A stretch of 38,824 nucleotides of DNA from Thermomonas sp. (GCF_025993755.1 NZ_JAMQHN010000107.1:1-38824), one strand, 5' to 3'. Positions 1 through 9,355 are shown, counted from the first letter of the stretch. Numbers and translations are program-made. The notes: a model not told the origin generated them from the letters alone.

Positions 1-38
1 AATGCCACTGGCACAGGGAATCAGGTTCGACGTCTGAT

Positions 39-62
39 CCCAAGCCCAAGCCCAAGCCCGAG
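39..62. repeat. Hexanucleotide tandem repeat CCCAAG
   Basis: Three exact copies of CCCAAG and one variant copy, CCCGAG, run head to tail just upstream of the first gene. The tract lies about 30 bases before the ATG at 91 and outside its ribosome binding site. A short low-complexity tract like this can change copy number by slippage, but nothing shows that it does so here. Confidence 0.6.
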
Positions 63-90
63 CCCCGCGTCCCGACCGTCAAGGATCCTC

Positions 91-387
91 ATGAACACGC
101 CGATTCGAAGCAACAGCACGCTCGCCTTGATCAGCCTGATCTTCGGAATCCTCGGCTGGACCCTGCTGCCGTTCGCCGGCAGCCTGGTCGCCATCGTCAC
201 CGGCCACATGGCGCGCGCGGAAATCCGGCGCTCGCCGGAGACGCTGGACGGCGACGGGCTGGCGGTGGCCGGTTTGGTCATGGGCTACGTGGTCATCGCC
301 CTGTCGATCATCGGCATCCTCATCGCGATCCTGTTCTTCGGCGGACTTGCGGCACTGCTGGCTTTCATCGCGACCGCCGGGCACTGA
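91..387 (+). CDS. DUF4190-type small membrane protein
   Basis: A 98-residue protein with two hydrophobic stretches (about residues 9-33 and 57-93) around a short polar loop with the pattern [13 protein letters not shown]. The arrangement of a helix, a GH-A--EI-RS loop, a D-GL-VAG turn and a second helix is typical of DUF4190 proteins, whose function is not known. The start is supported by AAGGA five bases before the ATG. It ends a few bases before pyrD on the same strand, so the two may be co-transcribed, but I see no functional link. Family assignment is from pattern recognition. Confidence 0.8.
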   Translation: MNTPIRSNSTLALISLIFGILGWTLLPFAGSLVAIVTGHMARAEIRRSPETLDGDGLAVAGLVMGYVVIALSIIGILIAILFFGGLAALLAFIATAGH

Positions 388-391
388 AGGC

Positions 392-1447
392 TTGTACGCG
401 CTCAGTCGCCCCTTCCTGTTCTTTCTCGAGCCGGAGCTCGCGCACCGGCTCGGGCTGGCCGGACTGCAGGCTGCGCACCGCTGCGGCCTGTCTCCGTTGC
501 TGTCGACACCGCCCAAGCCGCTGCCGACCAAGGCCTTCGGCCTGACCTTCCCGAATCCGGTCGGGCTGGCCGCCGGGCTCGACAAGGATGGCGCCCACAT
601 CGACGCGCTGATGGCGCTGGGCTTCGGTTTCATCGAAATCGGCACGGTGACGCCCAAGCCGCAATCCGGCAACCCACGCCCGCGCATGTTCCGGCTCGAA
701 CGCGAGCGCGCGATCATCAACCGGATGGGTTTCAACAGCGGCGGCGTGGAAACGCTGGTGCGCAACGTCGAACGCGCCAAACGCCGCGGCGACGCCCTGC
801 TCGGCATCAACATCGGCCGCAACAAGGGCACGCCAAACAAGGAAGCCGCAGGCGACTACGTGCACTGCCTGCGCCACGTCTATCCGCTGGCCGATTACGT
901 CGCGGTCAACATTTCCTCACCGAACACCGCCGGCCTGCGCGAACTGCAGGAAGAGCAGGCGTTGCGGCAACTGGTCGGCATCCTGCGGGACGAACAAGAG
1001 CGACTTGCAGGCATCCACGGCAAGCGCGTACCGGTGCTGGTCAAGATCGCGCCCGATTTGAGCGAAACCGACATCGACGCTGCCGCTCGCGTACTCGGCG
1101 ACCTGAAGGTCGATGGCGTGATCGCCACCAACACTACAGTGTCCCGCGAAGGCGTCGAGGCTTCACGCCACGTCGATGAGGCGGGTGGGCTGTCCGGTGC
1201 GCCGCTGTTGTCGCTGGCGACCGCCACGCTGCGGATGTTGCGCACGCGCCTGCCAGACGAGATCCCGATGATCGGCGTCGGCGGCATCATGCACGGCGCC
1301 GACGCGGCCACCAAGCAGGCAGCCGGTGCCGTGCTGGTGCAGACCTACACCGGCCTCGTCTATCGAGGGCCGGCCCTGATCGGCGAATGCGTGGATGCGC
1401 TGCGCCGCCGCAAGGAAGCCCGCAGCGGAGCCCTGCCGCTGGAATGA
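392..1447 (+). CDS. pyrD: Dihydroorotate dehydrogenase (quinone), class 2
   Basis: Oxidises dihydroorotate to orotate in pyrimidine synthesis, passing electrons through FMN to quinone at the inner membrane. The protein has the N-terminal amphipathic segment of class 2 enzymes ([20 protein letters not shown]), the FMN-site stretch NRMGFNSGG, the catalytic-serine motif NISSPNT (about residues 173-179), ATNTT and the C-terminal GVGGI loop. The chosen start is TTG at 392, giving 351 residues, because family members begin MY-L-RPFLF. An in-frame ATG at 347 would add 15 residues and overlap the preceding gene; ribosome-site evidence for either is poor. The stop overlaps the murB start (ATGA). Confidence 0.95.
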   Translation: MYALSRPFLFFLEPELAHRLGLAGLQAAHRCGLSPLLSTPPKPLPTKAFGLTFPNPVGLAAGLDKDGAHIDALMALGFGFIEIGTVTPKPQSGNPRPRMFRLERERAIINRMGFNSGGVETLVRNVERAKRRGDALLGINIGRNKGTPNKEAAGDYVHCLRHVYPLADYVAVNISSPNTAGLRELQEEQALRQLVGILRDEQERLAGIHGKRVPVLVKIAPDLSETDIDAAARVLGDLKVDGVIATNTTVSREGVEASRHVDEAGGLSGAPLLSLATATLRMLRTRLPDEIPMIGVGGIMHGADAATKQAAGAVLVQTYTGLVYRGPALIGECVDALRRRKEARSGALPLE

Positions 1448-2496
1448 ATACCAGCGTCGACGGGTATCGCATCATCGAAAATGCGCGGCTGGACGCGCGC
1501 AACAGCTTCGGCGTGGCCGCGCGCGCGCCGATGCTGGTGGAAGTCACGCGCGCCGAAGCACTTCCGGAACTGTTCGCGCACGCGATGCCTCGCGGCGCGA
1601 GGCCGCTGATCCTTGGCGGCGGAAGCAACATCCTGTTTGCCGCCGATCCTGAAGGCATCGTACTGGCCTTGGCGACCCAGTCCATCCGGCGCATCGGGGA
1701 AATTGGCGAGGACACCCTGGTGCGCGCCGAAGCCGGCGCGGCCTGGCACGATTTCGTGCTGTGGACGCTGGGACACTGCCTGAGCGGACTGGAGAACCTC
1801 GCCCTGATCCCCGGCACCGTCGGTGCGGCGCCCATCCAGAACATCGGCGCCTACGGCGTCGAAGTCCGCGAGCACATCCACGCCGTGGAAGCGTTCGACC
1901 GAAGCACCGGCGCGTTCACGCGACTCGCGCCCGACGCCTGCGCCTTCGCCTATCGCGATTCGTTGTTCAAGCAGGAACCGGATCGCTTCGTGGTGACGGC
2001 GGTCGAATTCAGTTTGGCGCGGGCGTTCACGCCGCGGCTGCACTATGCCGGCCTGAAGGAAGAACTTGCCGCCATGGGCATCACCGACGCGCCACGCGCT
2101 CCGCAGGTGGCCGAAGCGGTGATGCGGATCCGCCGCCGCAAGCTGCCCGATCCGGCCGTGCTCGGCAATGCCGGCAGTTTCTTCAAGAATCCGATCGTTC
2201 CGGCCTCGACCGCACAGGCGCTGTCGCTCGACCACCCCGACCTGCCCACCTATCCTTCCGGCGATCCGACCACGTCCAAGCTTTCGGCCGCATGGCTGAT
2301 CGATCGCAGCGGCTGGAAAGGTCGCCGGGAAGGCGATGCCGGCATCGCGCCCAGCCACGCGCTGGTGCTGGTCAACCACGGAACGGCCACCGGCGCGCAG
2401 CTGCTGGAGGTGGCGCACCGGGTCGCCGCCGATGTGGAGGCGCGCTTCGGCATTGCGCTGCAGCCGGAGCCGAGGATCGTGGGAGCCCGTTGGTGA
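1444..2496 (+). CDS. murB: UDP-N-acetylenolpyruvoylglucosamine reductase
   Basis: Reduces UDP-GlcNAc-enolpyruvate to UDP-MurNAc with NADPH, the second committed step of peptidoglycan precursor synthesis, in the cytoplasm. It has 350 residues, matching the E. coli-type (type I) enzyme. Visible motifs are the FAD-binding GGGSN (58-62), the stretch [24 protein letters not shown], the catalytic GSFFKNP serine (about 245) and a glutamate in PEPRIVG near the C-terminus (about 342). The ATG at 1444 overlaps the pyrD stop as ATGA, which implies translational coupling. The same frame is open further upstream, but the homologous start and the overlap favour 1444. Confidence 0.97.
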   Translation: MNTSVDGYRIIENARLDARNSFGVAARAPMLVEVTRAEALPELFAHAMPRGARPLILGGGSNILFAADPEGIVLALATQSIRRIGEIGEDTLVRAEAGAAWHDFVLWTLGHCLSGLENLALIPGTVGAAPIQNIGAYGVEVREHIHAVEAFDRSTGAFTRLAPDACAFAYRDSLFKQEPDRFVVTAVEFSLARAFTPRLHYAGLKEELAAMGITDAPRAPQVAEAVMRIRRRKLPDPAVLGNAGSFFKNPIVPASTAQALSLDHPDLPTYPSGDPTTSKLSAAWLIDRSGWKGRREGDAGIAPSHALVLVNHGTATGAQLLEVAHRVAADVEARFGIALQPEPRIVGARW

Positions 2497-2524
2497 AGCA
2501 CTCACCTGCCTGCATCTCCATCCG

Positions 2525-3490
2525 ATGAACGCCTCGCCGCCTTCCCCGGCCATCGCGCCGCGCGGCACGCAAGCACGCGCGGCCCTGCTGATGCTGGCCA
2601 GTGCGTTCGGGTTCGGCCTGATGGCGCTCTTCATCCGGCTGGCTTCCGCCAGCGCGCCGACCTGGGAAATCGCCTTCTTCCGCGTCCTCTTCGGTTTCCT
2701 GATCCTGTTCGCCCTGCTGTTCCTGCCGATGTCCAGCCAGCCGCGGCCGTGGCAAGCCTTCCTGGCCAGCGTGCACACCCGCCAGCTGCCGCGCTACGTG
2801 GTGCGCTGCGCGATCGGCGTGGCGGCGATGTTCTGCGGGTTCTGGGCCATCGCGCACCTGCCGTTGGCGCAAGCCATCTCGCTGAATTATTCCTCGCCGA
2901 TCTTCGTCACCGTCGCGGCGATCCTGATGCTGGGCGAACGCGTGCGCGCACGTCGCTGGGCTGCGGTGATCGGCGGCTTCATCGGCGTGATGGTGATCGT
3001 CCGTCCAGGTTCCGACGCGTTCAGCGCCGGCTCCCTGGTGGCGGTGGCCTCAGCCATGCTCAGCGCGCTGGTGGCCATCCAGATCAAGCAGCTTTCGGCG
3101 ATCGACAAGGCCGACACCATCGTGTTCTGGACCTACGCGCTGTGGGTACCGATGACCCTGGTTCCCGCACTGTGGGCTTGGCGAATGCCGCATGGCATCG
3201 TCTGGCTGTGGCTGCTGCTGGCCGGGATCATGGGCACCGCCGGTCAGCTGCTGTGGACGCGCGCGCTCAAGCTCGGCGACGTTTCCGCGTTGACGCCGAT
3301 CAGCTTCACCCAGCTGCCGGTCGTCGCCTTCGCCGGCTGGCTGTTCTTCGATGAAGCCATCGACATGCCCACCATCGTCGGGGCTGGAATCATCCTGGCC
3401 TCGGCCTTCTACATCGCCCACCGCGAAGCCGTCCTGGCGCGCCGTGCGGCCTCCAAGGCGCTGTGCAAATCCAACCCTCCGGTGGTGTGA
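2525..3490 (+). CDS. EamA/DMT-superfamily transporter
   Basis: A 321-residue inner-membrane protein with about ten hydrophobic helices in two homologous halves, the usual shape of EamA (drug/metabolite transporter) proteins. The first half begins LLMLASAFGFGLMALFIRLAS; the second ends in a PISFTQLPVVAFAGWLFFDE stretch, a pattern typical of the second EamA repeat. The frame is open upstream into murB, but the ATG at 2525 gives the normal N-terminus and lies 28 bases after the murB stop. Substrate cannot be read from sequence; relatives carry amino acids, metabolites or drugs. Confidence 0.9.
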   Translation: MNASPPSPAIAPRGTQARAALLMLASAFGFGLMALFIRLASASAPTWEIAFFRVLFGFLILFALLFLPMSSQPRPWQAFLASVHTRQLPRYVVRCAIGVAAMFCGFWAIAHLPLAQAISLNYSSPIFVTVAAILMLGERVRARRWAAVIGGFIGVMVIVRPGSDAFSAGSLVAVASAMLSALVAIQIKQLSAIDKADTIVFWTYALWVPMTLVPALWAWRMPHGIVWLWLLLAGIMGTAGQLLWTRALKLGDVSALTPISFTQLPVVAFAGWLFFDEAIDMPTIVGAGIILASAFYIAHREAVLARRAASKALCKSNPPVV

Positions 3491-3493
3491 CAA

Positions 3494-3510
3494 ACCCGCC
3501 TACTGCGGGT
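3494..3510. terminator. Hairpin between convergent genes
   Basis: ACCCGC and GCGGGT form a perfect six-base-pair stem around a five-base loop. The hairpin fills almost the whole 22-base gap between the stops of the EamA gene (plus) and the kinase gene (minus). Its position suggests a shared terminator. There is no long T run on either side, so efficiency is doubtful. Confidence 0.5.
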
Positions 3511-3512
3511 GC

Positions 3513-6236
3513 TCAGTGCCGGTCCCGGGCCTGCGCTTCGTCGCGTTCGGTCCGGATGATGTTCTCGCGCATGGCGACCTGCCGTTCGTCCAGCGTGGCC
3601 GGATCGGCCTGCAGCAGCGGCGTCACGTAGCGCGCACGCAGGGCATCGGCCTGCGCCGTCTGTCCTTGCTTGCGCAGCAGGCCCTCGGCCTGCCACGCCG
3701 CATCCACGGTCTTTTCATTGCGCGGGCCATAGGCCGCTTCGCGCAGGCGCAGCAACTCGCGCCACGAGGCCACCGCCACATCGATCTTCCCAAGGCTCTC
3801 CGCAGCCTGCGCATGGATGTCCCAGCCAACCTGCAGTTGGCGGTCGCGTTCCCCGAGAACCTCGCGGGCCACCGGCAGCACCCGGTTCAGGCGCGCCAGC
3901 GCGTCGGCATCCTGCCCTGCCTGATGCAAGGTGGCGGCGTTGTTGATTTCGATGAACAGCGTGTCCGGATGGCGCGGCCCGAGCAAGCGGAGTCGCGCAT
4001 CTAGCACTTGCTGCTGGAGCTTGAGCGCCTCTTCATACTGGCCGGTGCGGGCCAGGAACGACGACAGGTTGAGGCGGGTTCGCAAGGAGCGCGGATCGTC
4101 CGGACCCAGCAGGCGCACCTGTGTCGCCAGCACTTCCCGCGAAATCGGAATCGCTTCCTTCGGCTTGCCGCTGTCGTTGAGCATGTTTGCCAGGTTGCCG
4201 CGATCCGCCAGGGTCAATGGATGCTCGGCACCGAGACGACGGGTCTGGGTCGCGACCAGTTCGCGCTGCAGGGCCACCGCGCCTTCGGCATCGCCGGTCA
4301 TGATCCGCATGACCGCCAGATTGTGCTTGGAAGCCAGCGTGTCGGCCGCTTCCGGCCCCAGCGCCTGCACTCGCATCGGCACCAGTGCCTCCATCAGTCG
4401 ACGCCCGGCATCCGGATCTCCCATCCGCCCCAGAAGGATGGCCAGCCGGTCGGTCGCCTCCATCGTTGCCGGATCGCGCTCACCGCGAAGGCGGATGGCG
4501 TCCGCACGGACGGCTTCCAGCATCGTTCGCGCCATCGCACGATTGCCCAGCGCCGCAGTGACATCGGCCTGATCCACACGAAGACGGATTCGCAGCGGAT
4601 CGTCGGAAGGCAACGGCGCCAGCGCGGCCATGGCGCGCTCCACCACGCCTTGCGCGCCCTTTGCGTCGGCTGCGTCCAGCAAGGCGCGCGCCCACTCGTC
4701 CTGCGCCTTCAGGGTTTCCGGCGCCGACGCGCCAAGCGTTCTTCCTCGCCAGGCGGCCACTTCGGCAAACGCTCGCGCCGCCTGTTCCGGAAGTCCCAGG
4801 CCGAGCCGCACGCGCGCCACCGATTCGCGCAGGTCCGCCGCGATCGCGGGATCGTTGGAAAAATCACGGGCGATGGCGCGATCGGCGTTGTCGAGGATGT
4901 TCCGATCGATCACCCCACGCGCAAGGTCCGAGGTGCTGGCATGCGTCAGGGCGGCATCCAGCGCGGCTACGGACTCCGGGGATTGTTTGACGACCTGTGC
5001 GCGCAGGTCGCTGGCCACGCCCAGGCCCATCGCTTCGATGTCGATGTTTTCCAGCATAGCCTGCTGGAAGGCCGCCACTTTCTCCAATTGGGCGCTGCGC
5101 TGCATCGCAATCGTACGCTGTGCGCGCGCCTGCAGCAGGCCATAGACCGACAGCGCCAACCCGCCGATCAATGCGAGCAGCACCAGGGTTGCCGCCATGA
5201 TGCCGGTACGATGGCGCGCCGCGAATTTTCGCAGCGCATAGCCGCGGCCGGGTGGCACCGCCTCCAGAGGTTGATTGTCGAGGAACCGCTTCAGGTCTTC
5301 GGACAGCGCCGCCGCCGTCGGATAGCGCTCCGAACGCTCATGGCGCAGCGCCTTGGCGACGACGTAGTCCAATTCGCTGCGCAACAGTTTGCGCATGTGC
5401 GGCAGGCTCTGCCCACGCGCCTGCGCAACGCGCGCCGCGTCGCCAGGCGACAGCGTGGACATCTGTTCGGAAGGCAGGCGCAGCGTACGTTCGCTGCGGT
5501 TTCTTGTCTCGCCGGACGCCAGCGGACGCTGCCCGGTAAGGAGTTCATTGAGCACCACGCCAAGCGCAAAGACGTCGCTGCGGGCATCGACCAGCGAGGG
5601 ATCGTCGCCGGCCTGCTCCGGACTCATGTAGTCGGGCGTTCCGGCGACTTCGCGCCCTCCGGAATCCGCGCTCACGGTGGCGATTCCGAAGTCGATGATC
5701 TTGGGCAGCGGCCGGCCATCGACGCTGTCAACCAACAGATTGCCCGGCTTCAGGTCGCGGTGGATCACGCCTTTCTGGTGGGCATGCTGGACACCCTCGC
5801 AGACGCGGATGAACAGCTTGATCCGGTCGGCCAGCGGCAGTCGGTGAGAGTCGCAGTACTCGGTGATCGGAGTGCCCGCAATGAACTCCATCGCGAAATA
5901 GGGATGGCCATCTGGCGTGGTGCCGGCATCGTGGATCTGGGCAATGGCCGGATGCCGCATGCGCGCCAGCAGCTGCCGCTCGACTTCGAAATAAGCGACA
6001 TGACGCGCATCCAGCCGACGCGTGCGCACCAGCTTAAGCGCCACCTCGCGCTGCACCGGTTCGAGTTGCTCGGCGCGATAGACATCGCCCATGCCACCGT
6101 GCCCGACCTGCTGGAGAATGCGGTAGTTCCCGATCCTCGTCCCCTCGGGCAGGACTTCGCCATCGCCGGTTGCGACCGGGCCGCGGGTGGCGATCAGCTC
6201 GGTGCGCTCCGGGTCGTCCTGCCTGTCCTCACCCAT
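3513..6236 (-). CDS. Membrane Ser/Thr protein kinase with TPR domain
   Basis: A Hanks-type kinase of about 907 residues. The N-terminal kinase domain shows the glycine loop GHGGMGDVYRAEQ, the lysine in VALKL, the catalytic loop HRDLKPGNLL, DFG in IIDFGIA, the activation end GTPDYMSPEQA and DVFALG. A single transmembrane helix follows (GIMAATLVLLALIGGLAL). The remaining roughly 500 residues are helical with tetratricopeptide-like repeats rich in TLA--H-LA and LG--HP-TL patterns, and are predicted periplasmic. In-frame ATGs lie at 6335, 6263, 6242 and 6236; I chose 6236 because GGGA precedes it at suitable spacing. It diverges from an FHA-GGDEF gene whose FHA domain could bind its phosphorylated targets (inference). 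Confidence 0.92.
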   Translation of the reverse strand: MGEDRQDDPERTELIATRGPVATGDGEVLPEGTRIGNYRILQQVGHGGMGDVYRAEQLEPVQREVALKLVRTRRLDARHVAYFEVERQLLARMRHPAIAQIHDAGTTPDGHPYFAMEFIAGTPITEYCDSHRLPLADRIKLFIRVCEGVQHAHQKGVIHRDLKPGNLLVDSVDGRPLPKIIDFGIATVSADSGGREVAGTPDYMSPEQAGDDPSLVDARSDVFALGVVLNELLTGQRPLASGETRNRSERTLRLPSEQMSTLSPGDAARVAQARGQSLPHMRKLLRSELDYVVAKALRHERSERYPTAAALSEDLKRFLDNQPLEAVPPGRGYALRKFAARHRTGIMAATLVLLALIGGLALSVYGLLQARAQRTIAMQRSAQLEKVAAFQQAMLENIDIEAMGLGVASDLRAQVVKQSPESVAALDAALTHASTSDLARGVIDRNILDNADRAIARDFSNDPAIAADLRESVARVRLGLGLPEQAARAFAEVAAWRGRTLGASAPETLKAQDEWARALLDAADAKGAQGVVERAMAALAPLPSDDPLRIRLRVDQADVTAALGNRAMARTMLEAVRADAIRLRGERDPATMEATDRLAILLGRMGDPDAGRRLMEALVPMRVQALGPEAADTLASKHNLAVMRIMTGDAEGAVALQRELVATQTRRLGAEHPLTLADRGNLANMLNDSGKPKEAIPISREVLATQVRLLGPDDPRSLRTRLNLSSFLARTGQYEEALKLQQQVLDARLRLLGPRHPDTLFIEINNAATLHQAGQDADALARLNRVLPVAREVLGERDRQLQVGWDIHAQAAESLGKIDVAVASWRELLRLREAAYGPRNEKTVDAAWQAEGLLRKQGQTAQADALRARYVTPLLQADPATLDERQVAMRENIIRTERDEAQARDRH

Positions 6237-6367
6237 GCCCATTCCCAAGTTCCAACCAGCCATGCAGCCTGCATCCGTAGGCAGGCATTTTTCTTGCCCT
6301 GCAGAGATCCAGTCGCCGCAGACGGGCCGCGTCATCGCGGCTACACTGGAACTGTTGCCCCTGATCC

Positions 6368-7273
6368 ATGCCCATGACCTGCGACAAACAACTTGAGGAT
6401 ACTACGCAGCGCACCCAGTTCAGCCCGGGGCCGGATCGCCCTGCGCCACGTTCGGCCTGCCTCGTGGTGATCCACGGCGAAGGACTTGGCAAGCGCATCG
6501 ACATCCATGACCACCCCCTGCTGGTTGGGCGGGTGCAGGATGCCGATCTGCAGATCGGCCACAAAAGCGTATCGCGCCAGCACTGCCGCATTTGGCGCGA
6601 CGGTCTGCGCTACCGCATCGAGGATCTGGGCGCCACCAACCCGACCCGCGTCAACGACAAGCGACTGGATCGCGTGACGACGTTGGAAGACGGCGATCGC
6701 ATCACGGTGGGCGACAGCATCCTCAAATTCATTTCCCAGGACAGCGTCGAGGCCAGCTACCACGAGGAGATCTATCAGCTGGCCGTTCACGACCCGCTGA
6801 CCGAACTCTACAACCGCCGTCATTTCTGCGAAGTGACCGACAAGGAACTTGCCCGCGCCACCCGCCACGACCGCCCGCTGGCTCTGTGCATCATCGACGT
6901 CGATCTGTTCAAGCCGGTCAACGACCGCTACGGACACATCGCCGGCGACGAAGTCCTGCGCGGGATCGGATTGGCACTGCGCGACCATGCGCGCGGCGAC
7001 GAAGTGGCGGCGCGAATCGGCGGCGAGGAATTCGCCCTGCTGCTGCCGGAAACCTCCTGCGATGACGCTGAACACAGCGCCGAGCGCCTGCGCGCCCGGA
7101 TCGAATCAATGACGTTTCCCCTGGGCGGGGAACCGCAGAAGATCACGATCAGCATCGGAATCGCCAGTTTTTCGCCCGATCGCGCGACCCGTGGTCTGTT
7201 GATGGCCGCGGCCGATGCCGCTCTTTATCGCGCCAAGCGCGAAGGCCGCAACCGGGTCTGCGTCGAGCGCTGA
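6368..7273 (+). CDS. FHA-GGDEF diguanylate cyclase
   Basis: A 301-residue cytoplasmic protein with no membrane segment. Residues about 30-120 form an FHA domain (LLVGR, a polar run, then SVSRQHCRI, then DLGATNPTRVN), which binds phosphothreonine peptides. Residues about 135-300 form a GGDEF domain with DPLTELYNRRHF, DVDLFKPVNDRYGH and the active-site signature GGEEF, so it should make c-di-GMP from two GTP. The residues in front of GGEEF read RGDEVAARI, giving R-x-x-E where the product-inhibition I-site normally has R-x-x-D. It is divergent from a Ser/Thr kinase gene and convergent with an HD-GYP gene 28 bases away. An ATG two codons in (6374) is an alternative start. Confidence 0.93.
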   Translation: MPMTCDKQLEDTTQRTQFSPGPDRPAPRSACLVVIHGEGLGKRIDIHDHPLLVGRVQDADLQIGHKSVSRQHCRIWRDGLRYRIEDLGATNPTRVNDKRLDRVTTLEDGDRITVGDSILKFISQDSVEASYHEEIYQLAVHDPLTELYNRRHFCEVTDKELARATRHDRPLALCIIDVDLFKPVNDRYGHIAGDEVLRGIGLALRDHARGDEVAARIGGEEFALLLPETSCDDAEHSAERLRARIESMTFPLGGEPQKITISIGIASFSPDRATRGLLMAAADAALYRAKREGRNRVCVER

Positions 7274-7292
7274 GCGCAAGCAAACACTGCGC
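7274..7292. terminator. Weak hairpin between convergent genes
   Basis: GCGCA and TGCGC pair across nine bases directly after the stop of the GGDEF gene, inside the 28-base gap to the convergent HD-GYP gene. The stem is only five base pairs and has no T run. It is listed for its position rather than its strength. Confidence 0.25.
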
Positions 7293-7301
7293 CAGGCCAG
7301 C

Positions 7302-9278
7302 TCACGCAACGCTGGCCCGGATGGAAGCCTCGACGTCCACCGCATCGATCTGCTCGGGCCGCAGATAGCGTTCCGCATAGTCGCGATAGACGCCGGTGCG
7401 CAGGAACAGCGCGAACAGGTCGGGGTCGATGTGCCGATCCTTGCACATCCTGGCCATGATCGCGATCGATTCGGACAGGGTCTTGGCGGGCTTGTAGGGG
7501 CGGTCGGCTGCGGTCAGCGCCTCGTAGATGTCGGCGATCGCCATCATCCGCGCTTCCAGGCTCAGCTGGGAGGCATCGAGCCGGCATGGATAGCCGGTGC
7601 CGTCCATCTTTTCGTGGTGGCCGCCGGCAATCCGGGGAACCTGCCGCAAGTGACGCGGCAGCGGCAGTTCGTCCAGCATCTTGATCGTCTGCACGATGTG
7701 CTGGTTGATCTTGTAGCGATCCTCGGCGGTCAGGGTGCCGCGGTTGATCGTCAGGTTGTGCAACTCGCCGCGGTCGTAGAGCAGTTCGGGAACATCCATC
7801 GCGAAGCCCCATCGATTGCCCTCCTCGATCCGCTCCGACTCGGGGCGCGGAATCCGGTGCTCGGTGCGGTCGGACAGCAGCGGCTCCTCGACCGGCAGCG
7901 TGGGCGCAGGCTGGGGCAGTCGTTCGAGTTCCTCACGCGACAGGCCAAGCCGATCGTCCAGCGTGCGCAGCCAGCGGCGCCCGCCGATCTCGCGCAGGCG
8001 GGCCTGCTGCTCCGGCGGCAGGAATTCGCCGCCGACGTTGCAGCGCGCGACGAAGGCAAATTCCCCATCGAGCTCGGCCAGCTGCCGATCGCGCGCTTCG
8101 CGCAGCGCCGCCTCGTCGGCGCCGCCCGCCAATCCTTGCCAATAGGCGATCTGCGCATCGCGCTTGAGCAACTCGAAGCGCATCCGCACCTCGTGGATGC
8201 GGTTGTAGACGGTCTCCAGCTTGGTGGCCTTGTCGACGATGTATTCGGGCGTCGTCACCTTGCCGCAGTCGTGCAGCCACGCGGCGATGTGCAGTTGCTC
8301 CCAATCGTCATCGCTCAACTGGAATTCCGCATACGGGCCACGATCCTGCGCGCAGGCCGCGCGCGCCAGCATGAAGGTCAGTTCCGGAACACGCGCGCAG
8401 TGGCCGCCGGTGTACGGACTTTTCTCGTCGATCGCGCCGGCGATCATGCGAATGGTGGCCTGGATCAGGTCCTTCTGTTCCTTGATCAGTTCCTGGGTTT
8501 CCAGCGCGCTGGCGGCGCTGGCGGTCAGGGCCTCGATGAAACGCGCGCTGGCCTCGTCGATTTCGTCGTCCTTGAACAGCAGCAGCATGCCCAGCAATTG
8601 ATCGTGACGATCGCGCAGCGGCAGCGCCAGCATCGCCGGGATTGCCAGCGCCGCATCCAGACCCAGCGCCGACAGTTCTTCGACGGTGAGGTGGCCGCTG
8701 ACCGGATGGGTTGCCGTGCGCGCCGCCTCCATCAGCCCGGGAAGCGCATCGGGCGACAGCGGCGGCAGGTCGGGTGCCGGCTTGGCCTTGCCGCCCTCCA
8801 CGTCCAATGCGTTCACCCGCAACGCCCCGGTGGCATCGGCCAGATAGAGCACGCCACCGCGCGCCTCGGCAATATCGACCAGCTTGTCCAGCAGCCAGGG
8901 CCGCAGGATTTCGAAATCGGTTTCGGTCACCAGCCGCCGGTTGATGCGCAGGAACCGGCGTACCGCATCGCGCATCAGGTCGAAGGCCGCACCCAGCGCG
9001 TCGATCTCGCGCACCGAAGACTGGACGACCGGATGATCGGTGAAATCGAATCGGCGCACCGCTTCGGATTCGTTTGCAAGCCGGGCCAGCGGCGCGGCGA
9101 TGCGCCGGGAGATCAGCAGCGCGACGAGCGCGGCAAACGCGACCAGAATCAGGAATTCCCCTTCACCGGGGATCGCGTCGCCAAACCAGCGCAGCGTTTC
9201 GCCGGTGACGAACACCAGCACGACCGACAGCAAGGTGATATGCAGGTAGAGCGGGAAACTGAGTTGCCTGCGCGTCAT
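7302..9278 (-). CDS. HAMP-GAF-HD-GYP c-di-GMP phosphodiesterase
   Basis: About 658 residues. Two N-terminal hydrophobic helices (about 8-25 and 38-55) lead into a HAMP-like segment beginning SRRIAAPLARLANE, then a GAF-like sensor region (about 120-290), then an HD-GYP catalytic domain. HD is at residues 336-337 in WLHDCGKV and the second signature is HHEKMDGTGYP with GYP at 562-564. Such domains hydrolyse c-di-GMP. The HD to GYP distance is about 226 residues, roughly 160 more than in compact HD-GYP domains, because of a charged insertion after TKLETVYNRIHEVRMRFELL. The start at 9278 is preceded by GGGGG at good spacing; the open frame continues upstream but encodes no membrane anchor there. 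It faces the FHA-GGDEF gene. Confidence 0.92.
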   Translation of the reverse strand: MTRRQLSFPLYLHITLLSVVLVFVTGETLRWFGDAIPGEGEFLILVAFAALVALLISRRIAAPLARLANESEAVRRFDFTDHPVVQSSVREIDALGAAFDLMRDAVRRFLRINRRLVTETDFEILRPWLLDKLVDIAEARGGVLYLADATGALRVNALDVEGGKAKPAPDLPPLSPDALPGLMEAARTATHPVSGHLTVEELSALGLDAALAIPAMLALPLRDRHDQLLGMLLLFKDDEIDEASARFIEALTASAASALETQELIKEQKDLIQATIRMIAGAIDEKSPYTGGHCARVPELTFMLARAACAQDRGPYAEFQLSDDDWEQLHIAAWLHDCGKVTTPEYIVDKATKLETVYNRIHEVRMRFELLKRDAQIAYWQGLAGGADEAALREARDRQLAELDGEFAFVARCNVGGEFLPPEQQARLREIGGRRWLRTLDDRLGLSREELERLPQPAPTLPVEEPLLSDRTEHRIPRPESERIEEGNRWGFAMDVPELLYDRGELHNLTINRGTLTAEDRYKINQHIVQTIKMLDELPLPRHLRQVPRIAGGHHEKMDGTGYPCRLDASQLSLEARMMAIADIYEALTAADRPYKPAKTLSESIAIMARMCKDRHIDPDLFALFLRTGVYRDYAERYLRPEQIDAVDVEASIRASVA

Positions 9279-9340
9279 GGGTTGCCCCCGAATCCAGTCC
9301 TTGCCGCGAGTGTAGCCTGCCCGGCTTCCTGCGTCGGGTT

Positions 9341-9355
9341 GCCTGCCGCGCAGGC
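9341..9355. promoter_or_regulatory. Palindrome in divergent intergenic region
   Basis: GCCTGC-CGC-GCAGGC is a perfect six-base inverted repeat in the roughly 100-base region between the divergent HD-GYP gene and the 2H/DUF3293 gene. It could be a binding site for a dimeric regulator. No promoter hexamers could be fixed around it. Confidence 0.25.

Noticed and set aside
4008-6377. 789-codon open frame on the plus strand inside the kinase gene
   Set aside because: It lies antisense to a gene with clear kinase motifs, and its translation is rich in Arg, Gln and His with no recognisable domain. It is a shadow of GC-rich coding sequence.
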